DNA of 64,000 nt from NCBI GenBank assembly GCA_016708765.1, contig JADJFD010000001.1, positions 248,001 through 312,000 of the forward strand. The letters are read 5' to 3'. Source of the stretch: Chitinophagaceae bacterium (GTDB lineage: Bacteria; Bacteroidota; Bacteroidia; Chitinophagales; Chitinophagaceae). The translations under genes and the position numbers were made by a program. Positions 46,721 to 55,278 of this stretch are shown here, in pieces. The notes beneath the pieces are model-generated. The model did not search any database and was not told where the DNA came from. It saw only the letters and a program-made list of their open reading frames with translations. Each line of letters begins with the position of its first letter. Position 1 is the first letter of the stretch.

Positions 46721-46859
46721 AAAAAGGCTATTCATTTTCTAATCTATTAATTGAAAAAAGAGTATTTTTAATGCAAGCCTCATATTCCTGAATTGAGGTT
46801 TTAATAAACAAAAAAAGATATACTCCTTCATCAGGAAAGGAGTTAACTAAAAAAAATAA

Positions 46860-47495
46860 ATGGCAGTACCACAAAAACCCGGAGGCGGGTTCAACAGACC
46901 AGCATCAGGCGGCGCATATAAGCCCGGCGGTGGTGGATTTAATAAAGGCGGTTACAGAGGCAGATTTGCTCCCCGCAAAGAAGCAGAACACCGAATCAAC
47001 AATTTCATCAGAGTTCCACAGGTTCGTTTAGTAGGCGAGAATATAGAGCCGGGTATCTTCGATACACAAACAGCTTTAAAAATGGCGCAGGATATGGAGT
47101 TGGATCTTGTAGAGATTTCTCCAACAGTAGACCCGCCGGTTTGTAAAATTATTGACTATAATAAATTTTTATACGATAAGAAGCGTAAGGAAAAGGAGAT
47201 GAAGGCCAAGAGCAAAGTCTCTGAGGTAAAAGAAATACGTTTTACTCCTAATACAGATGATCATGATTTTGACTTTAAGGCAAAACATGCGGTAGAGTTT
47301 TTAAAAGATGGTAATAAGGTTAAAGCTTATGTACAGTTTAAAGGCCGTGCCATTCAATTTCAGGATAGAGGACAGTTACTTTTATTAAAGTTTGCTGAGC
47401 GATTGGCTGAAGTTGGAATACTGGAGAGTATGCCTAAAATGGAAGGTAGAAGAATGTTGGCAATGTTTGCACCCAAAGGGAAAAAGAAATCTTGA
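46860..47495 (+). CDS. infC: translation initiation factor IF-3
   Basis: 211 residues. A Gly-rich, basic N-terminal extension (about 38 residues, GGGFNRPASGGAYKPGGGGF) is typical of Bacteroidota. It precedes the two IF-3 domains: RINNFIRVPQVRLVGENIEP ... KIIDYNKFLYDKKRKEKEM, then KEIRFTPNTDDHDFDFKAKH ... FKGRAIQF. It binds the 30S subunit and checks the initiation complex. The start is ATG, not the ATT of enterobacteria. A strong terminator follows, which separates it from rpmI-rplT. Confidence 0.96.
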   Translation: MAVPQKPGGGFNRPASGGAYKPGGGGFNKGGYRGRFAPRKEAEHRINNFIRVPQVRLVGENIEPGIFDTQTALKMAQDMELDLVEISPTVDPPVCKIIDYNKFLYDKKRKEKEMKAKSKVSEVKEIRFTPNTDDHDFDFKAKHAVEFLKDGNKVKAYVQFKGRAIQFQDRGQLLLLKFAERLAEVGILESMPKMEGRRMLAMFAPKGKKKS

Positions 47496-47520
47496 TAATT
47501 TCAAAACATATAAATAAAAG

Positions 47521-47550
47521 CCACCCTGTACTTCAGGGTGGTTTTTTTTT
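47521..47550 (+). terminator. terminator of the thrS-infC unit
   Basis: CCACCCTG (47521-47528), loop TACTT, CAGGGTGG (47534-47541), then nine T. Confidence 0.95.
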
Positions 47551-47663
47551 GTAATAATATATAATCTTTGTCATCAAATTCTGACCGTTGGTATAATATT
47601 CCTCCAATTAATTAAGTATGTCAATGGTTTGCGTATCTTGGCGACCATACAAAATCACCATTT

Positions 47664-50204
47664 ATGCAGTTAAAAATTCAGTCATTTTCATTAACAATTT
47701 TATGCTTGTTTATTTCCGTAGTTATGCTGGCGCAACCAGGCGGAGCAAGACCTGACACTACCCGCAGGCCTTTAACGCCAGCCGCACCTTCAAAAGGCCC
47801 TAAGCCTTACAAAGAAGTAATTTCTTCCAAAGCCGTTACTGATGACGGGCTGTTTAAAGTACATAAGGTAGAAGATAAATATTATTTCGAAATACCTGAA
47901 TCATTATTCGGAAGAGAAATATTGGTAGTAAACAGAATTTCAAAAGCCGCAGCAGGTATGCGGGCAGCAGGAAGTTTTTTTGGATATGGCGGCGATCAGA
48001 TAGGGCAGAATGTAATACGATTTGAAAAAGGACCTAATGATAAAATTTTTCTTAGAAATATTTCTTTTGCTGAATATTCCAAAGACTCTACGTCTCCAAT
48101 GTTTACGGCAGTAAATAATTCTAATATTCAGCCAATTGCTGCTTCATTTGATATTAAAGCTTTTGGAAAAGATTCTAGCGGAGCTGTAATTGATATTACA
48201 GATTATATTGCTGGGGATAATGATGTATTGAATTTTAATGGCGGATTAAAATCAAGTCTTCGCCTTTCTTCAGTACAAAGTGATAAATCATACGTAGTAG
48301 GTGTAAATTCATACCCAATTAACATTGAAATAAAAACAGTAAAAACATATGCACAAGGTGCTGCCCCAGCTACTACTGGAAATTTTGGCGGCGGAGGTTC
48401 AAGAGGTGGTGGTAATCTTACAATGGAATTAAACAGCTCTCTTGTTTTGCTACCAAAGGAACCCATGCAAGCAAGATATTATGATCCAAGGGTTGGTTAT
48501 TTTTCTGTTCGATATACAGATTTTGATGCTAACCCACAAGGAGTAAAAAATATTTCTGTTGTAAAAAGATGGAGACTAGAGCCAAAGCCAGAGGATATGG
48601 AAAAGTATAAAAGAGGTGAATTGGTAGAACCACAAAAACCAATCATTTTTTATATAGACCCAGCAACACCTAAAAATTGGGTTCCTTATTTAATGCAAGG
48701 AGTTAATGATTGGCAAGCTTCTTTTGAAAAAGCTGGATTTAAGAATGCTATTATGGCAAAGCTGGCTCCAACTAAAGCAGAAGACAGTACCTGGAGTCTT
48801 GATGATGCTCGTAATTCTGCGATAGTTTATAAGCCTTCAGATATAGCAAATGCAAGTGGCCCTAGTATTTCAGATCCTCGTAGTGGAGAAATTATGGAGA
48901 GCCATATAAACTGGTACCATAATGTAATGGAATTGATACATGATTGGTATTTCGTACAAACAGCAGCAGTTGATCCAGGAGCAAGAAAAATGGTATATGA
49001 CGATGAGTTGATGGGACAATTGATTCGTTTTGTTTCTTCGCATGAAGTAGGACATACATTAGGATTACGTCATAACTATGGTTCAAGTTCTACTGTGCAG
49101 GTTGAAGATCTTAGAAATAAAAACTGGGTTGAAACTAATGGTCATACTCCTTCCATCATGGACTATGCCCGATTCAATTATGTGGCACAACCAGAAGATA
49201 ATATCGGACGGAAAGGTTTATTTCCTCGCATCGGCGCTTATGACGATTGGGCTATAGAGTGGGGTTATAAATTATTTCCTCAGTACAAAAATGCCGAAGA
49301 GGAAAAAGCATCTTTGAACAAATGGGTAATAGAAAAATTAAAAGATAACCGTCTTTGGTTTGGTACTGAAAGTAATCCTGATGATCCTCGTAGCCAAAGT
49401 GAGCAGGTTGGAGATGATGCAATGAAGGGCAGTATGTATGGTATAAAAAATCTTCAGCGTATTGTTCCAAATCTTATTCAATGGACAAAACAACCGAATG
49501 AAGATTATTCAGATCTGAATAAAATGTATGGGCAGGTTACAGGCCAATACTCCAGATACCTTGGCCATGTCGCAAAATATATTGGTGGCATAATGGAAAC
49601 ACCAAAAAGTGTAGAACAGCAAGGGCCAGTATATGAAATTGTTTCTGAAGCAAAGCAAAAAGAGGCAGTTGATTTCTTAAACAAACAACTATTTGCTACA
49701 CCTACATGGCTTATTCAAAAAGATTTATTTGAAAGAACAGGTGCCAGCGGTTTAACCATTATTGGAGGAATACAAGATAATATTTTGAACCGTATTTTAG
49801 CTAGCAGAACTCTTAATAAGCTAATAGAAGCAGAAGCTACATTAGGTGCAAATGCATATCAGATTACTGAATTGTTTAGTGATTTAAAGAAAGGCATTTT
49901 GGCTGAATTGCCAACTAGAAAGCCGGTTGATATTTATCGTCGTAATCTGCAAAAGTCATATGTAAATACTCTTTGCAACCTAGCTAATCCTCCAAAACCA
50001 ACTACTGCAAGTGTTAATGGTTTTACAATTACTACTTCTTCGAGTGCTGACAAATCTGATGTGAGTAGTGTATTAAGAGGGCATTTGACTTCTCTTAAAA
50101 GCGAAATTAATGCTGCGGCAGCTGGAACTGCTGATTTGATGACAAAATATCACCTTCAGGATTTGTCGAAAAGAATTGATAATGCATTGAATGCTAAAGA
50201 CTAG
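47664..50204 (+). CDS. secreted zinc-dependent metalloprotease (DUF5117/DUF5118 type)
   Basis: 846 residues. The signal peptide is about 24 residues. Regions I recall as DUF5118 and DUF5117 (about 50-330) precede the gluzincin/metzincin core with the extended site SHEVGHTLGLRHNYGS (HExxHxxGxxH, near residue 461). A PSIMDY Met-turn follows. The C-terminal part (about 560-846) is helical. Such proteins are common exported peptidases of Bacteroidota with unknown substrates. It is inserted between infC and rpmI, which are usually adjacent. Confidence 0.9.
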   Translation: MQLKIQSFSLTILCLFISVVMLAQPGGARPDTTRRPLTPAAPSKGPKPYKEVISSKAVTDDGLFKVHKVEDKYYFEIPESLFGREILVVNRISKAAAGMRAAGSFFGYGGDQIGQNVIRFEKGPNDKIFLRNISFAEYSKDSTSPMFTAVNNSNIQPIAASFDIKAFGKDSSGAVIDITDYIAGDNDVLNFNGGLKSSLRLSSVQSDKSYVVGVNSYPINIEIKTVKTYAQGAAPATTGNFGGGGSRGGGNLTMELNSSLVLLPKEPMQARYYDPRVGYFSVRYTDFDANPQGVKNISVVKRWRLEPKPEDMEKYKRGELVEPQKPIIFYIDPATPKNWVPYLMQGVNDWQASFEKAGFKNAIMAKLAPTKAEDSTWSLDDARNSAIVYKPSDIANASGPSISDPRSGEIMESHINWYHNVMELIHDWYFVQTAAVDPGARKMVYDDELMGQLIRFVSSHEVGHTLGLRHNYGSSSTVQVEDLRNKNWVETNGHTPSIMDYARFNYVAQPEDNIGRKGLFPRIGAYDDWAIEWGYKLFPQYKNAEEEKASLNKWVIEKLKDNRLWFGTESNPDDPRSQSEQVGDDAMKGSMYGIKNLQRIVPNLIQWTKQPNEDYSDLNKMYGQVTGQYSRYLGHVAKYIGGIMETPKSVEQQGPVYEIVSEAKQKEAVDFLNKQLFATPTWLIQKDLFERTGASGLTIIGGIQDNILNRILASRTLNKLIEAEATLGANAYQITELFSDLKKGILAELPTRKPVDIYRRNLQKSYVNTLCNLANPPKPTTASVNGFTITTSSSADKSDVSSVLRGHLTSLKSEINAAAAGTADLMTKYHLQDLSKRIDNALNAKD

Positions 50205-50235
50205 TATTCAGATTTGCTAAGAATAATGAAGGGAA

Positions 50236-50262
50236 GGGCATCTTTATAGATGCTCTTTTTTT
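50236..50262 (+). terminator. terminator of the metalloprotease gene
   Basis: GGGCATCT and AGATGCTC form the stem, followed by a T run. Confidence 0.85.
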
Positions 50263-50298
50263 CTTTCTACCAGATATTGCCTGTTGGCATTTCACCCT

Positions 50299-50306
50299 TA
50301 TCTTTG
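50299..50306 (+). promoter_or_regulatory. -7 box of rpmI-rplT
   Basis: TATCTTTG, exact consensus, with TTG at 50277-50279 at a suitable -33 distance. The 5' leader would be about 125 nt. Confidence 0.6.
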
Positions 50307-50311
50307 CAATC

Positions 50312-50436
50312 CGAAAATTAGAGGCTTTGCTTCAACTTTTTGGTAGTTCTTATTTAGAACATATTATCTGAAGAGGTTCGACAAAGGTCTCCCTGTGGAG
50401 AATGCCTCAAAGATGTAATATTAAATACTTGGTAAA
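50312..50436 (+). promoter_or_regulatory. structured leader of rpmI-rplT, possible L20 autoregulatory site
   Basis: The long untranslated stretch before rpmI contains nested pairing: GAGG (50373-50376) with CCTC (50405-50408) around CTCC/GGAG. In other bacteria L20 represses its own operon by binding a leader that mimics its 23S site. I infer the same here from position and structure only; no family match was checked. Confidence 0.4.
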
Positions 50437-50634
50437 ATGCCTAAAGTAAAAACAAATTCCAGCGCCAAAAAACGCTTTAAAGTGACCGGCACTGGAAAGA
50501 TCATGCATCAGAAAGCTTTCAAACGTCACATCCTGACGAAGAAATCAAAAAAACGTAAACGTAACATGAGACTTGACGGAACTGTTGCAAAATCACATGT
50601 TGATTTTGTAAAACGCCTATTACGTCTAAAGTAA
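50437..50634 (+). CDS. rpmI: 50S ribosomal protein L35
   Basis: 65 residues, strongly basic. The sequence [40 protein letters not shown] and KRLLRLK is full-length L35 and part of the large subunit. It is followed after 103 bp by rplT; the gap holds a palindromic array, so the two genes are further apart than usual. Confidence 0.96.
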   Translation: MPKVKTNSSAKKRFKVTGTGKIMHQKAFKRHILTKKSKKRKRNMRLDGTVAKSHVDFVKRLLRLK

Positions 50635-50637
50635 GCC

Positions 50638-50695
50638 ACGAGTATTGAGCTATGAGTTACGAGACTTTGTCTCACAACTCGTCACTCTGAACTCG
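50638..50695. repeat. palindromic 7-bp-period array between rpmI and rplT
   Basis: Left units CGAGTAT, TGAGCTA, TGAGTTA, CGAGAC; centre TTT; right units GTCTCAC, AACTCGT, CACTCTG, AACTCG. The two halves are inverted copies (19 of 27 positions pair). Period 7 is kept, although unit sequences vary. No gene lies between the halves, unlike the two S23 loci. It is transcribed between two ribosomal protein genes and should fold as a hairpin. Confidence 0.65.
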
Positions 50696-50737
50696 ATGCT
50701 GGTTCTATTAAAATTAAAAATCTAAAATAATTAAGAT

Positions 50738-51082
50738 ATGCCTCGTTCAAAAAATGCAGTGGCCTCTAAAGCCCGCCGCAAAAAAATATTAAAACAAGCC
50801 AAAGGTTACTACGGCAAACGTAAAAATGTATTAACGGTTGCTAAAAACGTAGTAGAGAAAGGTATGACCTACATGTTTGTAGGCCGTAAGTTGAAGAAAA
50901 GAGAATACCGTTCATTATGGATTGCCCGTATCAATGCGGCTGTCCGTGCAGAAGGTATGACCTATTCTGAGTTCATCAACAAAATTCAGAAAAAAGGAAT
51001 TGAGTTAGATCGTAAAGTATTGGCTGATCTTGCAATGAACAATCCTGAAACTTTCAAGAGCCTTGTTGATTCAGTAAAATAA
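50738..51082 (+). CDS. rplT: 50S ribosomal protein L20
   Basis: 114 residues: [40 protein letters not shown] and [20 protein letters not shown] are the standard L20 sequence. Binds 23S rRNA early in 50S assembly and often represses its own operon. The end of the unit is marked by a terminator 20 bp after the stop. Confidence 0.97.
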   Translation: MPRSKNAVASKARRKKILKQAKGYYGKRKNVLTVAKNVVEKGMTYMFVGRKLKKREYRSLWIARINAAVRAEGMTYSEFINKIQKKGIELDRKVLADLAMNNPETFKSLVDSVK

Positions 51083-51102
51083 ATTTTTAAGACAACTAAT
51101 AT

Positions 51103-51135
51103 AAAAATGTCCTGTAGCAATACAGGACATTTTTT
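51103..51135. terminator. terminator after rplT
   Basis: AAAAATGTCCTGTA, loop GCAA, TACAGGACATTTTT: perfect stem with A and T tails on the two sides, so it may also serve the convergent gene. Confidence 0.93.
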
Positions 51136-51171
51136 ATTTATAAGCTATAAGTTGTTTAATTTTCTAGTTAT

Positions 51172-51582
51172 TTAGTCTTTTCCTAAAACAACTATCAGTG
51201 CATAGATTACTCCAGGAACAAAAAATAACAATGTAAGTAACAGGCTTATCCAGAATTTGTTATTAATGACACCCTGATGTAGGTAAACAGCCAATGGTGG
51301 GAGTAGAATAGCAAGAATTACTAGCAATAATGTATTTGTGCTTGGTTCACCATTCGCTTTTTTAGCCGCTTTAAATGCTTTGATCTCTTTTTTTACTTTC
51401 TTTATTTTTGCTTTTCTTTCTTTTTTAGGCAGATTTCGGAAGGCATTAACAGCATCACTTACTGCAACAGAATCGGGAGTAGTACTGTTGGTAGAGCCAG
51501 GTACAATAATTGAAGCAGTAGCTTGTTGGATGGAAAAAGTCAAAATTAAAACAGGCATTAAAAAGTAAATAATTTTTCTCAT
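51172..51582 (-). CDS. YqaE/Pmp3 family membrane protein
   Basis: 136 residues: signal peptide or first TM (1-23), a Lys-rich helical segment (KKERKAKIKKVKKEIKAFKA, about 50-75), then a Pmp3/UPF0057 domain. The latter has two TM helices (LLLVILAILLPPLAVYLHQG and WISLLLTLLFFVPGVIYALI) with the typical ILLPPLAV motif. Pmp3 proteins affect membrane potential and ion stress in other organisms. The N-terminal extension is a Bacteroidota variation as far as I know. Confidence 0.85.
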   Translation of the reverse strand: MRKIIYFLMPVLILTFSIQQATASIIVPGSTNSTTPDSVAVSDAVNAFRNLPKKERKAKIKKVKKEIKAFKAAKKANGEPSTNTLLLVILAILLPPLAVYLHQGVINNKFWISLLLTLLFFVPGVIYALIVVLGKD

Positions 51583-51630
51583 ATTGAGTTTATTTAGTTG
51601 TGATTGTAAATTAAAACTGTCAGGAAGTAA

Positions 51631-51656
51631 AATAGCTCCTTTTAAGGGGAGCTATT
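51631..51656 (-). terminator. terminator of the 51-aa gene
   Basis: AATAGCTCC and GGAGCTATT form a 9-bp stem; on the minus strand a T-rich stretch follows. Confidence 0.7.
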
Positions 51657-51683
51657 AAATATCTTATCAACAAAAATGAGTAA

Positions 51684-51839
51684 TTACATTATGGCCATGG
51701 CTTTTACAAAAGCTGTTGTTTGAAAAGGAAGAATCAAGGTCAACCACTCCCAATGTGAGTAGATTGCAAATATCATCGCTGCTGTTGAGAGAAAAAACAC
51801 CAACCACCATATGCCTTTGTAACTTTTTGATTGTTCCAT
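51684..51839 (-). CDS. 51-aa membrane protein, unknown
   Basis: Short gene missed by length cut-offs: MEQSKSYKGIWWLVFFLSTA, AMIFAIYSHWEWLTLILPFQ, TTAFVKAMAIM. A polar start, one or two hydrophobic segments and aromatic residues (WW, HWEW) give a convincing small membrane protein. It lies between its own hairpin terminator and the upstream 177-aa membrane protein gene (43 bp away). Function unknown. Confidence 0.6.
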   Translation of the reverse strand: MEQSKSYKGIWWLVFFLSTAAMIFAIYSHWEWLTLILPFQTTAFVKAMAIM

Positions 51840-51882
51840 AACTTTTTAATTATTTCAGCAAAAATAAGGCTGAAAGTTTAAA

Positions 51883-52416
51883 TCAAAAAATGGGATTTAT
51901 TTTTAAACCTTTCTTTAAATTCAAAGAAATGGCAATTAATGCCCCGAAGATTGCCAAGATCCATTTAATAGCAACTACCCAATGAAAAAAAGCGAACTCA
52001 TTTTCAATTACAGGTTTGTTTAACCAGTTAAGTAAATAAATATTCTCAATTATATCGCATCCAAAAGCTATTAACTGTAGTAAAGCCACTGATAACAATA
52101 CACTTTTTATTAGTTTATTGCTTCTTTTTTCTCTAGCCATCATACACAAGGCTGCAATGCCGGGATAGACTCCGGCCATAAATACAAAGTCGAAAGCAAA
52201 ATGATAGCCTACTACTGATTTTACAAAAGGTGTTATTCCAGTAAAAATTTCAACTATTTTTTCTTTAGGATAAGTTATTTCAAGACCAATAATTGTAAAG
52301 AGCTTGTCATTATGCAAAAAATCAAATTCTATCCATTTCATACAAAAGGCAGACCCAATGAAAATTCCTAGACATATCAGAAAAAGAGACCTCCAATGTT
52401 TGTAATTAAGTATCAT
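51883..52416 (-). CDS. four-helix membrane protein, unknown
   Basis: 177 residues with four hydrophobic segments (about 9-27, 62-92, 101-128 and 140-167). Conserved-looking polar residues lie between them: FVKSVVGYHFAFDF, DIIENIYLLNWL. It is not assigned to a known family. Its start codon touches the frame of the divergent glucanotransferase region, but that gene's real start is 120 bp away. It may be co-transcribed with the 51-aa gene. Confidence 0.7.
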   Translation of the reverse strand: MILNYKHWRSLFLICLGIFIGSAFCMKWIEFDFLHNDKLFTIIGLEITYPKEKIVEIFTGITPFVKSVVGYHFAFDFVFMAGVYPGIAALCMMAREKRSNKLIKSVLLSVALLQLIAFGCDIIENIYLLNWLNKPVIENEFAFFHWVVAIKWILAIFGALIAISLNLKKGLKINPIF

Positions 52417-52478
52417 TGCATGGCTGGTTAATTATTTGCAAGTTTAGTCAAATAAGGCATTATCCTGAACAGTTTTTT

Positions 52479-52486
52479 TACTTTCG
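52479..52486 (+). promoter_or_regulatory. probable -7 box of malQ
   Basis: TACTTTCG, one base from TAnnTTTG, 49 bp before the ATG at 52536. It supports that start over the upstream in-frame ATG at 52416. Confidence 0.5.
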
Positions 52487-52535
52487 TGGAAATTGTTGGC
52501 AGCTTCCATTTTTAATTAATAGAATAAGATTTACA

Positions 52536-55232
52536 ATGAAGATTCAGTTTTATATACGTTTTCAAACGCAATATGGCGAAAAGTTATTTGTTTCAGGCGA
52601 TGTAGAAGAATTGGGAAGTAATGATGCTACTAAAGCCTTACCACTTGAATACCTGAACAGCGAATTCTGGACGGGGACAATTAATGTAAAAAAGAAAGAT
52701 TTTTCCAAAGGAGTCAGTTATAGATATATTTTACAAGGTGAAGATGGCAGCCAAACAATAGAAACCTGTAGGGAAAGACAAGTAGATTTTTATAAAAAAG
52801 AAACAGAGAGCATCCAGCTGGTTGACACCTGGAATTATGCTGGCGATTTCGAGAATGCTTTTTATACAACGCCATTTAAAAATGTGTTGTTGAACACCAG
52901 TATTCCTAAAGTAAGAAAACAGGATGATAAAATATTTTCTCATGTATTTAAAGTAAAAGCACCGCTTCTGAAAAAGAATGAAGTGCTGTGCCTGATCGGT
53001 TCAGACGAAAAGTTGTCGGAATGGTCAACAAAAAAACCGCTGCTACTTTCAAAGTATTCAACTTGGTGGATGATTAAACTCGACCTTTCAAATGCAGGTT
53101 TCCCAATTGCATATAAGTATGGAGTCTTTGACACAAAGGAAAAGTTATTTATACGTTTTGAAGAAGGCAACAACCGGTTTTTGTACACAGATTCTGGAAA
53201 GAAAAAACTCACTATAGTACATGATGGATTTGTTCATCTTCCTAATAACACATGGAAAGGAGCTGGTGTGGCAATTCCTGTTTTTAGTCTGCGTAGCAAT
53301 AACAGCTTTGGTGTTGGAGAATTTTCAGATATACAATTGCTAGTTGATTGGTGTGTAAAATCAGGATTGAAACTTATTCAACTGCTTCCGGTTAATGACA
53401 CCATAACAGATAATACCTGGAAGGATTCTTATCCTTATTCTGCAATATCTGCTTTTGCATTACATCCGATTTATACTAGTGTAAAAAAAGTAGCGGGGAA
53501 AGATTTCGCCAGTCAGTTGTCAGTTCTAAAAAAGAAACAAAAGCAATTGAATGAACTTAAAGCAGTAGACTACGAAGAAGTTTTAAAACTCAAGCTTTCA
53601 ATTTTGCGGGAACTTTATCTTGTAATGGGCGAAGAATGTTTAGCATCTGAAGACTTTATTATTTTTTTCGATGCCAATAAACAATGGCTTGAAACTTATG
53701 CAGCCTTTAGTTATTTAAGAGATAAACACGGAACTGCAGAGTTTGGTAAATGGAAAACAAATTCGGTATATAAGAAGTCATCCATTGCTAGATTATTATC
53801 ACCAAAATCTGTTGCCAGTTATGAAATCAGATTTTATTATTTTATTCAGTTCCATCTTCACCTTCAGTTAAAAGAAGCAAGTGATTATGCTCACAAAAAA
53901 GGCATTATTTTAAAAGGAGATATTCCGATTGGCATTTCGAGAAATAGTTGCGATGCTTGGGAGTCTCCGGAGATGTACAATATGGAATGGCAGGCCGGTG
54001 CACCGCCAGATGATTTTGCTGCTGTTGGTCAAAACTGGGGCTTTCCAACGTACAACTGGGAGAAAATGCATGAAGATGGATTCTCCTGGTGGCATCGCCG
54101 CTTCGAGCAAATGAATAATTACTTTGATGCATTTCGCATAGATCACATACTTGGTTTTTTTAGAATATGGAGTATTCCGGTTGATGAGGTACAAGGAATA
54201 CTTGGACGATTTGTTCCTTGTATTCCTGTTCATATTAATGAGTTTGGCGAAAAAGGAATCTGGTTTGATTATCAACGTTATTGTCGCCCATATATAACCG
54301 ATGTAATGTTGGAAGATGTGTTTGGCGAAGATGCTGAAAAAGTAAAAACAGATTTCTTAATTGAAAACAAATTTGAATGTTATGATCTTGCTCCTGCATT
54401 TGAAACACAGCGACAGGTCGAGGAGCATTTTAGTAAAGAAGAATTGACTCAAGAGAATGAAAAATTGAAATTGGGTTTATTCGATTTGATTTCAAATGTG
54501 ATTTTGTTAGAGGAAGAAGATTCAAACGGCATGAAGTTTCATTTCCGCATCGGGATGGATAAAACTGTTTCCTTTGAAAATCTGATGCCTCCGGTAAGAG
54601 ATAAATTGAAGGAACTATACATAAACTATTTTTATCAGCGGCAAGAGGTGTGTTGGCGTAGCGAGGCGATGAATAAGTTGCCACAGTTAAAAGCTGCCAC
54701 CAATATGCTTGTTTGTGGCGAAGATCTTGGAATGGTGCCTGCTTGTGTACCCGATGTAATGGCACAACTTGGAATTCTTAGTTTGGAGATTCAACGGATG
54801 CCTAAAAAGTCTGACAAAGAATTTTTTCATCCGAATGATGCACCTTACTTATCTGTTATTACACCGTCCACTCATGATATGAGTACGGTGAGAGCCTGGT
54901 GGTTGGAAGATACAGAACGAACACAACGATTTTACAACAATGAAATGGGGCAGTGGGGCAATGCGCCGCAGCAATGTGAAGCATGGATAAGCAGAGCAAT
55001 TGTAATGCAACATTTATATTCTCCGGCCATGTGGAGTGTTTTTCAATTGCAGGACTTTTTAGGAATGAGTGAAAAATTAAGAAGAGAAAATCCGCAGGCA
55101 GAAAGAATTAATAATCCAGCTAATCCAAACCATTACTGGCAATACAGGATGCATATTTCATTGGAAGACCTGATAAAAGAAAAAGAATTTAATGAAGAAT
55201 TGAAAGATTATGTAACGAATAGCGGCCGTTGA
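52536..55232 (+). CDS. malQ: 4-alpha-glucanotransferase (GH77) with N-terminal starch-binding domains
   Basis: 898 residues. The N-terminal 260 residues are two CBM20-like starch-binding modules (FYIRFQTQYGEKLFVSGDVE ... and LCLIGSDEKLSEWSTKKPLL). The GH77 barrel follows, with the nucleophile region FDAFRIDHILGFFRIW, VCGEDLGMVP with the acid/base Glu, and the transition-state Asp in THDMSTVRAWW. It transfers alpha-1,4-glucan segments in maltodextrin/glycogen metabolism (disproportionating enzyme). It has no signal peptide, so it is cytoplasmic. This CBM20-CBM20-GH77 layout resembles plant DPE2. Confidence 0.93.
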   Translation: MKIQFYIRFQTQYGEKLFVSGDVEELGSNDATKALPLEYLNSEFWTGTINVKKKDFSKGVSYRYILQGEDGSQTIETCRERQVDFYKKETESIQLVDTWNYAGDFENAFYTTPFKNVLLNTSIPKVRKQDDKIFSHVFKVKAPLLKKNEVLCLIGSDEKLSEWSTKKPLLLSKYSTWWMIKLDLSNAGFPIAYKYGVFDTKEKLFIRFEEGNNRFLYTDSGKKKLTIVHDGFVHLPNNTWKGAGVAIPVFSLRSNNSFGVGEFSDIQLLVDWCVKSGLKLIQLLPVNDTITDNTWKDSYPYSAISAFALHPIYTSVKKVAGKDFASQLSVLKKKQKQLNELKAVDYEEVLKLKLSILRELYLVMGEECLASEDFIIFFDANKQWLETYAAFSYLRDKHGTAEFGKWKTNSVYKKSSIARLLSPKSVASYEIRFYYFIQFHLHLQLKEASDYAHKKGIILKGDIPIGISRNSCDAWESPEMYNMEWQAGAPPDDFAAVGQNWGFPTYNWEKMHEDGFSWWHRRFEQMNNYFDAFRIDHILGFFRIWSIPVDEVQGILGRFVPCIPVHINEFGEKGIWFDYQRYCRPYITDVMLEDVFGEDAEKVKTDFLIENKFECYDLAPAFETQRQVEEHFSKEELTQENEKLKLGLFDLISNVILLEEEDSNGMKFHFRIGMDKTVSFENLMPPVRDKLKELYINYFYQRQEVCWRSEAMNKLPQLKAATNMLVCGEDLGMVPACVPDVMAQLGILSLEIQRMPKKSDKEFFHPNDAPYLSVITPSTHDMSTVRAWWLEDTERTQRFYNNEMGQWGNAPQQCEAWISRAIVMQHLYSPAMWSVFQLQDFLGMSEKLRRENPQAERINNPANPNHYWQYRMHISLEDLIKEKEFNEELKDYVTNSGR

Positions 55233-55278
55233 AATTTCTAATCGTGTAACTTTATAGTAATTATTTTAATCGTAAAAA

